From: CAZXCK01 sp964639225
Lineage (GTDB): Bacteria > Chloroflexota > Anaerolineae > Aggregatilineales > Phototrophicaceae
Direction: 5' to 3'
Assembly (NCBI GenBank): GCA_964639225.1
Contig: CAZXCK010000003.1
Span: 1 to 64,000 of the forward strand
DNA length: 64,000 nt
Below the pieces are notes generated by a model. The model ran no database searches. It was not told where the DNA came from and was given only the letters and a program-made list of their open reading frames with translations. Shown here in pieces: positions 17,521 to 25,786 of this stretch (position 1 is the first letter of the stretch; each line of letters opens with the position of its first letter). The position numbers were made by a program, and so were the translations under genes.

Positions 17521-18458
17521 GAGGGCATGTCCAGTCTGGTGTGGGCGGCGATCATGTGCCCCACCCCATCGACAAAGTTTGTCCAGTCTGCGAAGCCGGT
17601 ATCCTGATGCAGCCGATCACTGACCAGCGTTCCGGCACGCACATTCAGCGCGCCCGGTTCGGCCTGCATGGTAATTTCCGTATGTGGTAGATGTGCCCGG
17701 ATGGCCTGTGCCAGTTGCCAATCGGTGAGCGTTTCGCCGCTGCTGACGTTGTACAGCGCATGATTGAGCCGTTCCGCCTGCACCAGGCTGACGATCGCCC
17801 GCCCGACATCGGGCGCGAAGGTCCAGTCGCGGCGGTCGTCCGGGCGCGTCACGGTGATGGTTCCCGTTTGCAGCGCCTCATCGATCATGGCCCGCACCTG
17901 GCTCACACGAGGACGGCTGGCACGCATCGCTTCGCCGGGGCCATAGATACTGCCCAGGCGGACCGCCAGTATATCCAGCCCATGACACTGGCGCAGCGTC
18001 TCAGCCGTGTATTCGATGGCAGTCTTGGCGACGGCATACGTACCCAGCGGCTGCGGCGGCTGGTCGTCATGCAGCGGGCCGGGCGCAGACTGGCGAAAGA
18101 CAGCGCTTGAACTGATCGCGATTGTGCGGCGGGCGCCATTCTGCTGCGCCCACTCGACCGCGTCGAAGAACGGGTCGAGATTGGCGCGCAGGTTAGCGAC
18201 CGGCGAGTGACCGGCTTCCTCTGGGGAAGCGGTCAGAGCGGCAGCATGTACCAGCGCATCGAGCGCGACCGGTGGCAGTTCGCTCACCGCCGCCTCGACC
18301 ATACGCAGACGATGGCCCTCAATGCCCGCCCACTCACGGCGCAGGTCGGGGTCAAAGTGCGTGTCGCTGGCGATCACCGTGCAGCCGGCATCCAGCAAGG
18401 CGCGCACCATATGACGACCCACAAAGCCGCCTGCTCCGGTCACGGCGACAAACATCAC
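17517..18458 (-). CDS. NAD-dependent epimerase/dehydratase (extended SDR)
   Basis: A 313-residue extended SDR. The NAD loop VTGAGGFVGRHMV is at about residues 6-18, and the catalytic pair is SSSAVF with YAVAKTAIEY. Also seen is the VRLGSIYGPGEAMR region typical of sugar-nucleotide or uronate epimerases and dehydrogenases. It overlaps its neighbours by 4 bp on each side, so it is co-translated with the GntR repressor and the Gfo/Idh/MocA enzyme. Uronate dehydrogenase or a sugar-acid epimerase are possible activities. Confidence 0.87.
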   Translation of the reverse strand: MMFVAVTGAGGFVGRHMVRALLDAGCTVIASDTHFDPDLRREWAGIEGHRLRMVEAAVSELPPVALDALVHAAALTASPEEAGHSPVANLRANLDPFFDAVEWAQQNGARRTIAISSSAVFRQSAPGPLHDDQPPQPLGTYAVAKTAIEYTAETLRQCHGLDILAVRLGSIYGPGEAMRASRPRVSQVRAMIDEALQTGTITVTRPDDRRDWTFAPDVGRAIVSLVQAERLNHALYNVSSGETLTDWQLAQAIRAHLPHTEITMQAEPGALNVRAGTLVSDRLHQDTGFADWTNFVDGVGHMIAAHTRLDMPS

Positions 18459-19156
18459 GATCCGCCTTCCGTGTCGTCTTCGTCCAGAATCCAGTCATTC
18501 GCCAGCAGATCACCGATCTGGGCGATGTGTTCTTTAAGAAGTTCAGTCGCGCTGTCGATGTCCCCGGCCTCCATAGCCTCGATGATGGGCAGGTGGTTGA
18601 GCGCGATCTGCTGGAGATTGTGGAAATGGCGGTTGCGCAGCGCCATTACCTGACGCACGCGCAGGCTGACCGTGTTCCACAGCGTCGCCAGCAGGTTATG
18701 TCCACTGAGTTCGATAATTGTGTCATGAAAACGGCGATCCACCTGGTTTAGTGTTTTGATGTCGTCGGCATCGGCGGCGGCCAGCATCTCATCACAGCAG
18801 CCGCGCAGCACTGCCAGATCGTCGGGGTTGCCCCGCGCGTGGATGCGCTGCAAAGCAAACGCCTCCAATTCGCGGCGCAGGCTGTATAACTCTTCGATGT
18901 CGCGCCGAGTCAGCTTGCGCACGGTCGTCGCGTGGTAAGGAATTGTGTCCAGCAGCCCTTCAGAAGCGAGCCGCTGTAATGCCTCACGGATAGGCGCGCG
19001 GCTAACCCCAAGCCGCGACGCCAGCTCAGTTTCTACCAGTGCCTGACCGGGTTTAAGCTCCCCGTTCAGGATGGCATCGCGGAGCAGATCGACAATCTGT
19101 TCACGCAGCGGCTTGTTGTTTAATTGGCTGAAATTGGCGACCGCATCATTTCTCAT
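18455..19156 (-). CDS. GntR family regulator, FadR/FCD subfamily
   Basis: A 233-residue repressor-type protein. The N-terminal winged helix shows KPLREQIVDLLRDAILNGEL followed by the recognition region ELASRLGVSRAPIREALQRL (about residues 47-66). The all-helical FCD effector domain fills residues 80-220, with metal-ligand-like residues in DRRFHDTIIELSGH and a later histidine in LNHLPIIEAMEAGD. FCD regulators sense organic acids or amino-acid-like pathway intermediates, often through a bound metal. It is transcribed away from the 14-gene operon at 19382, and TTGTC repeats lie between them, so it most likely controls both directions. Confidence 0.92.
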   Translation of the reverse strand: MRNDAVANFSQLNNKPLREQIVDLLRDAILNGELKPGQALVETELASRLGVSRAPIREALQRLASEGLLDTIPYHATTVRKLTRRDIEELYSLRRELEAFALQRIHARGNPDDLAVLRGCCDEMLAAADADDIKTLNQVDRRFHDTIIELSGHNLLATLWNTVSLRVRQVMALRNRHFHNLQQIALNHLPIIEAMEAGDIDSATELLKEHIAQIGDLLANDWILDEDDTEGGS

Positions 19157-19207
19157 GGCTGTGATCTCTCGACCCCATCTATGCCGGTGACCGCACCTGT
19201 CGATTGC

Positions 19208-19236
19208 TTGACAACCCTTTTGATCGTACCTATAAT
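19208..19236 (+). promoter_or_regulatory. Consensus sigma-70 promoter of the 14-gene operon
   Basis: TTGACA at 19208-19213 and TATAAT at 19231-19236 with exactly 17 bases between them: a perfect match to the vegetative consensus. It points to the DUF4438 gene at 19382 with a leader of about 140 bases. Such a strong promoter is expected to be kept down by a repressor. Confidence 0.85.
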
Positions 19237-19238
19237 CA

Positions 19239-19268
19239 TTGTTGTCAGTAGATTGTCGACAGTCGATC
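19239..19268. promoter_or_regulatory. Likely GntR operator at the start point
   Basis: Directly after the -10 box lie GTTGTC (19241-19246) and ATTGTC (19252-19257), 11 bases apart, so on the same face of the helix. The second forms ATTGTCGACAGT (19252-19263), a palindrome with one mismatch centred on GTCGAC. FadR/FCD regulators typically bind palindromes of the TTGTC-n-GACAA kind. A repressor here would cover the transcription start. Confidence 0.55.
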
Positions 19269-19381
19269 TTTGATGCCGAGATTATAAGTCGCTACAAACA
19301 AACTGTCAAGAAAATGCTGATTTTCACCAATTCAGATGCAACAACCGCCGCAGATTTCACTCAGAGAGGACGAGCAGGTTC

Positions 19382-20248
19382 ATGCCACTGCGTACTAACG
19401 AAAACCAATTAGTCGAGATGGCTGTGTGCGGCAATATCAGCCAACCCAGCCTGCGCTATCCGGGTTACATCCCGGACGCCAGCGGAACCGCCCGTGTGCT
19501 GCCGGGCATGGCGGGTGTGGTTTACAATGCCCGCGTGGGCGACCCCGCTTTCGGCTGGGCCGGCGATCATGTCGAACCCGGCGTGTCCATCGCCAACCCC
19601 AACGCCGCCGCCGAGTTCGCCCTGCACTATCTGACGTGCATCGGCAACCGGGCGGTGGTCACCAGCGGACTGGCCAAAGGCGCCGAGGGCATCGTCACCG
19701 GCGAGCACGCGCGTATGCTGGTGGATTTCGGCCCGGAGACCAACGAACTGCTGTGCGTGGGCGATACCGTGCAGATCATCGCACACGGGCGCGGCCTGGC
19801 CTTCACCGACTACCCGCAGATCGAACTCAAAAAATGCAGCCCGGCGCTCATCAACAGCCTGCCTATTGAAGCCGTCGACGACCAGCGCATCCGCGTGCGG
19901 GTGACGATGGAACTGCCGCCGCGCATTATGGGTTCGGGCGCGGAACTCAACTCGGAATACGTCGACCAGGATCTGATGTCTGGCGACCGCGAACTGATGG
20001 CCGAGCTGGGCATCGATCAGATGCGGCTTGGCGATCTGGTCGTCATCCCGGACCACGATCACCGCTACGGGCGCGGCTACCGCAAGGGCGCGGTGACTAT
20101 CGCCCTTTGTATTCACGGCGACTCGATCATGATTGGGCATGGTCCGGGCATACTGACTCTAATGACCTGCCCTGAACCGGCCATTGAGTGGGTTATCGAC
20201 CCCGGCGCGAATATTGCCACCTACCTGAACATTCGTGAGGACCTATGA
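19382..20248 (+). CDS. DUF4438 family protein, copy 1
   Basis: A 288-residue protein of the DUF4438 family (a Thermotoga member has a crystal structure but, as far as I know, no assigned function). Family features visible are GMAGVVYNARVGDPAFGWAG with DHVEPGVSI just after it, the TGEHARMLVDFG segment, RMGSG-like IMGSGAELNSEY, and GHGPGILTLMT near the end. There is no signal peptide or membrane helix. It is the first gene of the 14-gene operon and overlaps the second DUF4438 gene by 4 bp (ATGA), so the two are made together and may form a hetero-oligomer. Linked peptidases and amidohydrolases suggest an enzyme or binding role in amide metabolism (inference). Confidence 0.85.
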   Translation: MPLRTNENQLVEMAVCGNISQPSLRYPGYIPDASGTARVLPGMAGVVYNARVGDPAFGWAGDHVEPGVSIANPNAAAEFALHYLTCIGNRAVVTSGLAKGAEGIVTGEHARMLVDFGPETNELLCVGDTVQIIAHGRGLAFTDYPQIELKKCSPALINSLPIEAVDDQRIRVRVTMELPPRIMGSGAELNSEYVDQDLMSGDRELMAELGIDQMRLGDLVVIPDHDHRYGRGYRKGAVTIALCIHGDSIMIGHGPGILTLMTCPEPAIEWVIDPGANIATYLNIREDL

Positions 20249-21123
20249 ACATCAAGACCAACAAAGACAAACTCGTACAGGTCTCGGTGATGGGGCAGAT
20301 CGCCTCGCCGGGCTTCCCTGGGCTGCCAGCCGAACCGTATCGCCTGGACGCGGACGGGCGGCCCTTCCTGCTGCCCACCTACGGCGGCATCGTCTACAAC
20401 GTGTCGGTCGGGGACTCGGCCTTTGGCTGGCTGGCCGATACGATTCACCCCGGTGTGAGCATCAGCCTGGGCGACGATACCGGTAATCGCGGCCTGAACA
20501 TTCTGTCGTGCGTGGGTAACACCGCCGTCGTCATGAGCGGTGGCGCGGCTGGCGCGCGCGGTGTCGTCACCGGCAAGTCCGGGCGCTTCAGCGAGCATGT
20601 CATCATCCACTTTAAGCGCGAGGACCGCGAGAAGATGGCTATCGGCGATAAGATCGTCGTGCGGTCCTTCGGCGTGGGCATGGAACTGGCAGATCATCCG
20701 AGCATCCGCCTCAAAAGCTGCTCGCCGGAATTACTCGAAAACCTGGAAGTCAGCACCAGCGACAGCGGCAAACTGGCTGTGCCGGTCGTCGGGAGCGTGC
20801 CGCCCCACCTGCTGGGAGCCGGAGCCGGACTCACCAGCGAAGGCGGGTCGCTGCACATCCAGACGAAAGACCGCGCCGCCCTTAAAGAAGCCGGACTCGA
20901 CGAACTGCGTCTGGGCGACGTGGTCGCACTCCAGGATTACGACAGCAGTTGGAATCACGGCTATTTTCGTGGCGGTATCGGCATCGGCGTCGTTGGCCAG
21001 GGAGACAGCCCACGCGCCGGTTATGGTCCAGGCATCACGCTGCTGATGACCTCGCCCACGTCCGGTATCGAGCCGGTACTGACCGCTGGCGTCAACCTGA
21101 AAACGCTGTTTAATCTGTCCTGA
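20245..21123 (+). CDS. DUF4438 family protein, copy 2
   Basis: A 292-residue paralogue of the preceding protein. The same landmarks occur in the same order: YGGIVYNVSVGDSAFGWLAD, TIHPGVSISLGDD, GVVTGKSGRFSEHVIIHF, LLGAGAGLTSEGG and AGYGPGITLLMT. Similarity runs over the full length, so this is an old tandem duplication rather than a recent one; the DNA is well diverged. The strict preservation of both copies and translational coupling suggest that both are needed. Function unknown. Confidence 0.85.
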   Translation: MNIKTNKDKLVQVSVMGQIASPGFPGLPAEPYRLDADGRPFLLPTYGGIVYNVSVGDSAFGWLADTIHPGVSISLGDDTGNRGLNILSCVGNTAVVMSGGAAGARGVVTGKSGRFSEHVIIHFKREDREKMAIGDKIVVRSFGVGMELADHPSIRLKSCSPELLENLEVSTSDSGKLAVPVVGSVPPHLLGAGAGLTSEGGSLHIQTKDRAALKEAGLDELRLGDVVALQDYDSSWNHGYFRGGIGIGVVGQGDSPRAGYGPGITLLMTSPTSGIEPVLTAGVNLKTLFNLS

Positions 21124-21134
21124 GGGAGCGAACG

Positions 21135-21599
21135 ATGCACGAGTCTTACATTAAACACATGGCTTTTGCCGTGCGCGATGTTCATGCCGCACTCAAAACT
21201 TATCAGGATTACCTGGACCTGGGTCACGACGCCGTCGTCGAGGACTATCCCAAATCGCGCAATCGCGTGGCCATCTTCAACGTTGGCGATGTCGAATACC
21301 AGCTCTGCCAGTCGCTGGACGCTGGCGGGCGCTTCGACAAGTGGATCAACGAGCGCGGCTACGAAGGGCTGCATCACATCTGCTATGCCGTGCCCGATAT
21401 CGACAAGGCGCTGGCTGACGCTCAGGCTAAAGGCGCAACTTTGCGCGAGTGCAGCGCCTGCAAAGTCACTGGCAGCCATCCCCACCCTGAGGGCTGGGTG
21501 GCCTTCCTGGAGCAGGAAGCGGGCGGCATCGAGCTGGAACTGATGCAGGTCTACACCCCGGAACAACTGGAAGAATACAAAGCCTATAAAGGAATATAA
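21135..21599 (+). CDS. VOC superfamily protein (methylmalonyl-CoA epimerase-like)
   Basis: A 154-residue vicinal-oxygen-chelate protein with two beta-alpha-beta-beta-beta repeats. The first repeat begins YIKHMAFAVRDVHAALKTY, with a likely metal-binding histidine. The second is YEGLHHICYAVPDIDKALAD, with a further histidine, and a glutamate probably comes from GIELELMQV near the end. The pattern is close to methylmalonyl-CoA epimerases and glyoxalase-like enzymes, but no methylmalonyl-CoA mutase is nearby. An epimerase or isomerase acting on an alpha-carbon in the pathway would fit. Confidence 0.8.
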   Translation: MHESYIKHMAFAVRDVHAALKTYQDYLDLGHDAVVEDYPKSRNRVAIFNVGDVEYQLCQSLDAGGRFDKWINERGYEGLHHICYAVPDIDKALADAQAKGATLRECSACKVTGSHPHPEGWVAFLEQEAGGIELELMQVYTPEQLEEYKAYKGI

Positions 21600-21603
21600 A
21601 CCG

Positions 21604-22674
21604 ATGGGTATCACGCTGGTTCGGGTACCGGTCGACGCGCTGCAGGACTTCACGCAGCGCGCATTTATGGCGATGGGCGTCTCTGAAGACGAGGCGCGCC
21701 GCTGCACACGCGGCCTCATCGAAAGCGAACTGCGCTGCCTGCCCGGTCAGGGCCAGGGTGTGCGCCGCCTGCCAACTTATTATGAACGCATCAGCAAGGG
21801 TTACATCCAGCCCGGCGTGCCGTTTGAGATCGTGAAGGAGTCGCCGGCACTGGCGCTGGTAGACGGTCACAACGGGCTGGGCAGCGTCGTCGCGCAAAAG
21901 GCGATGGAAGTCGCCATCCAGAAAGCGAAGATCAGCGGCGTGGGCACGGTCATCGTGCGCAACAGCACGCATTATGGCTCGTCGGCGGTCCCGGCGCGTC
22001 TGGCTGTTGAGCAGGACTGCATCGGTATCGCCATGACCAACGCCGGCCCGGAGATGGCGCCCTGGGGCGCATCCAGCGGCGTGGTCGGCACCAATCCCTG
22101 GGGCATCGCAGCGCCGACTGGCGGCGATTTCCCCGTAGTGCTGGATATCGCCCTCACAACCGCCGGCAAGGGTATGATGCGCTGGCACGAACGCGAAGGG
22201 CGCAAGATGCCGCTCGACTGGGCGCTGACGCCCGACGGCCACGAGACCGACGATCCCTCGGCGGCGATGGCCGGGGCGCTGCTGGGCATCGGCCAGTATA
22301 AAGGCTCCGGCCTGGCCATGCTGACCGATGTCATCACCGGCGTCATCAGCGGCGGCGGCTTCGGCCTCAAGCCCTACTCCGACCCGGCACATCAGGATGT
22401 CAGCCACACCATGATCGCCATCGACATCGAATGGTTTATGCCGGTGGCCGAGTTCAAAGCGCGTATGGACGACTTTGTGCAGCAGGTGAAATCCGCGAAG
22501 AAGCGCCCCGGCATTGACGAAATCTTCGTGCCCGGCGAGATCGACTATCGCCGCGAGCAAGGCTACCGCGCCAGCGGCGCTCAGTTGGACGCTGTCATCT
22601 TCGACGAGCTAGCCGAACTGGCCCGCACACTGAATATCGACTTCCCATTTGAACGGGAGATTGTGCCATCATGA
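21604..22674 (+). CDS. Ldh2/YlbC-type malate/lactate dehydrogenase family protein
   Basis: A 356-residue NAD(P)-dependent oxidoreductase of the Ldh2 family, which is unrelated to classical lactate dehydrogenase. Members act on malate, lactate, sulfolactate, ureidoglycolate or cyclic imines (delta-1-piperideine-2-carboxylate reductase). Seen are the N-terminal helices with RCTRGLIESELRCLPGQG, the NSTHYGSSAVPARLAVEQ segment with the catalytic histidine, AMTNAGPEMAPWG, and NPWGIAAPTGGDFPVVLDIA for cofactor binding. A late GQYKGSGLAMLTDVITG is also typical. Ureidoglycolate dehydrogenase would suit a hydantoin-like pathway, but this cannot be fixed from sequence. It overlaps the next gene by 4 bp. 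Confidence 0.88.
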   Translation: MGITLVRVPVDALQDFTQRAFMAMGVSEDEARRCTRGLIESELRCLPGQGQGVRRLPTYYERISKGYIQPGVPFEIVKESPALALVDGHNGLGSVVAQKAMEVAIQKAKISGVGTVIVRNSTHYGSSAVPARLAVEQDCIGIAMTNAGPEMAPWGASSGVVGTNPWGIAAPTGGDFPVVLDIALTTAGKGMMRWHEREGRKMPLDWALTPDGHETDDPSAAMAGALLGIGQYKGSGLAMLTDVITGVISGGGFGLKPYSDPAHQDVSHTMIAIDIEWFMPVAEFKARMDDFVQQVKSAKKRPGIDEIFVPGEIDYRREQGYRASGAQLDAVIFDELAELARTLNIDFPFEREIVPS

Positions 22675-23384
22675 CCGCATCGCTTACGCTCACCCGCCCG
22701 CTGGCAGACCGTATCGCGGCGCTGCCCGATACGCCAGAACTGGCGGACAGCCCCGAAGCGCCGCCGCAGGCCGTCATCGAAGCGGCTATCAAGGCGCTGG
22801 ACGAAGGCCGCACCCATTACACCGACCGGCCCGGCATTCTCCCGCTGCGCCAGTGGGTCGCCGACCGCCTGCAAACCCGCTATAACATCGCTATGAGTCC
22901 CGACGATGTGACCATCACCTGTGGCGCTGCCGAAGCGCGCTTTGTGTGCGTCACCCAACTGGCGAAAGATAGCCTGCTGTACGCGCCGGGCGACCCGGCA
23001 CTGATCGCCGGCGCGGCGCATCTGGCGAACGCGACGCTTACGACCAGCTTGGACGACCCGGCGGGAGTCCGCGCTGCTTACCTGACACCGCACGATGGCA
23101 AGGCCGCCCTGGACGCGGTGCTGCCGCTGGTCCGCGAGCATGGCTGGTGGCTGATCTGGGATATGCGACTGGGCCGTGAGGACTTCCACCCAGCGCAGAC
23201 CAGCGACATCGCCGGGCGCGTGGTCAGTATCGGCAGCCTGGACTATCGCCTGCCCGGCTGGCGCATCGGCTGGATGGCTGGCTCGGAGAAAGCCAAACAA
23301 CTGCGCGCCTTCAAACAGAGTATGACCATCTGCTCGCCCAGTGTATCGCAGTGGGCGGCCCTGGGAATGGTGGACGAATCATGA
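22671..23384 (+). CDS. Truncated aminotransferase-like protein lacking the PLP lysine
   Basis: A 237-residue protein homologous to the first two thirds of class I/II aminotransferases. It includes HYTDRPGILPLRQWVADRL and VTITCGAAEARFVCVTQLAK, then a shortened large domain. Where intact relatives have GFSKTYAMTGLRVGF, this one reads GSLDYRLPGWRIGWM, so the Schiff-base lysine is missing. The NPTG motif is also absent, and the C-terminal domain is not present at all. The frame is clean, with codon use like its neighbours, and it overlaps both flanking genes by 4 bp, so it looks like a maintained small protein rather than random decay. It may bind or regulate the intact aminotransferase encoded next. 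A degenerating duplicate is the alternative. Confidence 0.75.
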   Translation: MTASLTLTRPLADRIAALPDTPELADSPEAPPQAVIEAAIKALDEGRTHYTDRPGILPLRQWVADRLQTRYNIAMSPDDVTITCGAAEARFVCVTQLAKDSLLYAPGDPALIAGAAHLANATLTTSLDDPAGVRAAYLTPHDGKAALDAVLPLVREHGWWLIWDMRLGREDFHPAQTSDIAGRVVSIGSLDYRLPGWRIGWMAGSEKAKQLRAFKQSMTICSPSVSQWAALGMVDES

Positions 23385-24565
23385 TGGCAAACCCGAACAT
23401 CCCCGAAGAAATTCGCAGCGTGGCCGCCGATGGCACCGCGCTGCGCTATGCGTTAATGGAAATGGCGACCGGCAGCGACGTCATCGCGCTGGGACGCGGC
23501 GACCCCGACCTGGCGATGCCAGCGCACATCGCCGCCGCCGTGCAGCAAACGCTGCGCGAGGGCAAAAGCGCGCCATCGCCGGTGGCTGGCCTGCCGGAAC
23601 TGCGCCAGGCCATCGCCGAGAAGTTGCAGCGCGAGAACGGCATCCCTGTTACACCGGAAAACATCATCGTGACCACTGGCGGACAGGAAGGCGTCTTCCT
23701 GCTGATGCAGGTGCTGCTCAACCCCGGCGACGAGGTACTTGTCCCGGACCCGCGCTATACTTCCTATGACCAGGCCATCGAGAGCGCGGGCGGGCGCATG
23801 GTGATGGTTCCTACCAGCCACGAGGATGCCTTCAACCTGCGTCCGGAAGCGGTCGAAGCGGCCATTACACCGCGCACGAAGGCGCTGCTCATCGTCACGC
23901 CCAGCAATCCCACCGGCGGCATCGTCACCGAGGACCGCCTGCGCGCCATCGCCGATATCGCCATCCGCCACAACCTGATCATCATCGCCGACGAAATCTA
24001 CGAGAAGTTCGTTTACGACGGCTGGCAGCACTTCAGCATCGGCTCGGTGCCGGGCATGGAAGAGCGCACCATCACGCTCAACGGCTTCTCCAAGACATAC
24101 GCCATGACCGGCCTGCGCGTGGGCTTCATCGCCGCGCCGCAGAACTTCATCCAGGCGATGACCAAAGTCAAAGCCGTCACGACCGGCCCCGCCGCGACGG
24201 TCTCGCAGCAGGCCGGGCTGGCCGCGCTGCAAGGCCCACTTGAGCCGCTGCACGAATTCCAGCGCATCTACGGCGAACGGCGGCTGGCGATGATGGCCGG
24301 ACTCACTGAGATGGGCCTGGATTACAGCGACCCGCGCGGCGCGTTCTTCCTGTGGACCAACAGCTCATCGACCGGCATTCACGCTACCGAGCTATCGTAT
24401 CTGCTGCTCAAGGAAGGGCGTGTGCTGATCTTCCCCGGCACCGGCTTTGGCGAGAACTGGGGCGGCTACCTGCGTATCAGCCTGCTGCAATCCACCGAAC
24501 TGATCCACGAGGCGTTGGGCCGGATGAAAACCGTCATCGACCGTTACAAGATTGCCACCGGCTGA
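23381..24565 (+). CDS. PLP-dependent aminotransferase, class I/II
   Basis: A complete aminotransferase of 394 residues from ATG at 23381, which overlaps the stop of the preceding gene. All family marks are in place: LGRGDPDLAMPAHIAAAV, TTGGQEGVFLLMQVLL, VTPSNPTGGIV, IADEIYEKFVY with the PLP-holding aspartate, and the lysine of NGFSKTYAMTGLRVGF. The C-terminal domain is full length. It resembles the aminotransferase at 8876-10039. It would convert an amino acid released by the operon's peptidases to its keto acid, or the reverse. Confidence 0.9.
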   Translation: MMANPNIPEEIRSVAADGTALRYALMEMATGSDVIALGRGDPDLAMPAHIAAAVQQTLREGKSAPSPVAGLPELRQAIAEKLQRENGIPVTPENIIVTTGGQEGVFLLMQVLLNPGDEVLVPDPRYTSYDQAIESAGGRMVMVPTSHEDAFNLRPEAVEAAITPRTKALLIVTPSNPTGGIVTEDRLRAIADIAIRHNLIIIADEIYEKFVYDGWQHFSIGSVPGMEERTITLNGFSKTYAMTGLRVGFIAAPQNFIQAMTKVKAVTTGPAATVSQQAGLAALQGPLEPLHEFQRIYGERRLAMMAGLTEMGLDYSDPRGAFFLWTNSSSTGIHATELSYLLLKEGRVLIFPGTGFGENWGGYLRISLLQSTELIHEALGRMKTVIDRYKIATG

Positions 24566-24614
24566 ACCAGGAGCGTACCATGACCACGACTCGCCCTGGA
24601 CAGCAGGGAGTATC

Positions 24615-25778
24615 ATGCTGATGCCACCAGATGCCGTAACGCTGTTGCAGGAACTGGTGCGTATTCCGTCGCCCAATCCAGCGGGCGACACACGCGACAT
24701 CGCCGCCGCGATCGCCCGCATCATGCAGGATGGCGGTTGCCGGGTGAACACACCGGCCCCGGACCAAAAACCGGAAGCTGTCAACGTAATCGCCACCGTC
24801 GGCAGCGGCGATCCGGTCGTCATGCTGCACGCTCACATCGACACCGTGCCCATAGCCGCCGACGAGGCGGGCAAATGGAGCATGGACCCCTATGCCGCCG
24901 AAGTGCGCGACGGTCGCCTGTACGGCAAGGGCAGCGTCGATGACAAAGCGCCGCTGGCCGCTATGATGCTGGCTGTGCTGCATGCCGCGCAGCACGCCGA
25001 CCGGCTCAAAGGCACGCTGGTTCTGGTGGCCGCTGCCGAGGAAGAGACCGGCGGCCAGCTCGGTACACGCTGGCTGGCCGATAATGGCCATCTGCCCGAC
25101 TGCGATTTTATCGTCGTCGGCGAGCAGACCCATAACCGCGTGGCGGTGGCCCATAAAGGCGTCATGCGCGCGGTGGTGCGCGCGACCGGGCGCTCGGTCC
25201 ACGCCACCAACCCGGATCGCGGTGTCAACGCCATCACAGCGATGGCGCGCGCCGTACTGGCGCTCGAAGCCTATCATGAACAGCTCGCCCGGCGCGCACA
25301 TCCGGTGGTCGGCGTGCCAACCTGCAATGTCGGCGTCATCAGCGGCGGCAGCACGGCGAACGCCGTCCCCGATTCCTGTACCGTGTGGCTGGACCGGCGC
25401 ATGGTCCCGCGCGAGCAGCCCGAAGACGTACAGGCCGAATTGCAAAGCGTCATCGAACAGGTCGACGCCGGCGCGGCATCCCTCAGCGTCGGCGATTTCC
25501 TGTTTTCGAGCTGGTTCGAGTCCACGCTAAATTCGCCGCTGGCACAGACCTTCATGGAATGCGTGCGCCGCGAACTCAACGCCGACCCCGGCCCGGTGGG
25601 CTATCTGCCAGGCAGCGACGCCAAGCATCTGCTGGGCCAGATGCGCGGCGAAATGATTATCTTCGGGCCGGGCAGCTACGAAGTCGCCCACGCCTACGAC
25701 GAATATGTTGACATCGCCGAGTATCAATCGACGAGGAACATTCTGGTCGATTTTGTGGAACAGACTTTACTGGCATAA
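24615..25778 (+). CDS. M20 family metallopeptidase (ArgE/DapE/ACY1 type)
   Basis: A 387-residue dinuclear zinc hydrolase. The start at 24615 is chosen because AGGGAG lies just before it and the family homology begins at LLQELVRIPSPNPAGD. Metal and catalytic residues appear in order: HAHIDTVP, YGKGSVDDKAPLAAMM, AAAEEETGG with the catalytic glutamate, GEQTHNR, and a final histidine in SYEVAHAYDEY. The dimerisation lid contains GRSVHATNPDRG. The family cleaves N-acyl or peptide bonds of amino acids. In this operon it is a good candidate for the step that frees an amino acid from an N-carbamoyl, N-acyl or dipeptide substrate. Confidence 0.9.
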   Translation: MLMPPDAVTLLQELVRIPSPNPAGDTRDIAAAIARIMQDGGCRVNTPAPDQKPEAVNVIATVGSGDPVVMLHAHIDTVPIAADEAGKWSMDPYAAEVRDGRLYGKGSVDDKAPLAAMMLAVLHAAQHADRLKGTLVLVAAAEEETGGQLGTRWLADNGHLPDCDFIVVGEQTHNRVAVAHKGVMRAVVRATGRSVHATNPDRGVNAITAMARAVLALEAYHEQLARRAHPVVGVPTCNVGVISGGSTANAVPDSCTVWLDRRMVPREQPEDVQAELQSVIEQVDAGAASLSVGDFLFSSWFESTLNSPLAQTFMECVRRELNADPGPVGYLPGSDAKHLLGQMRGEMIIFGPGSYEVAHAYDEYVDIAEYQSTRNILVDFVEQTLLA

Positions 25779-25786
25779 AGAGACGG

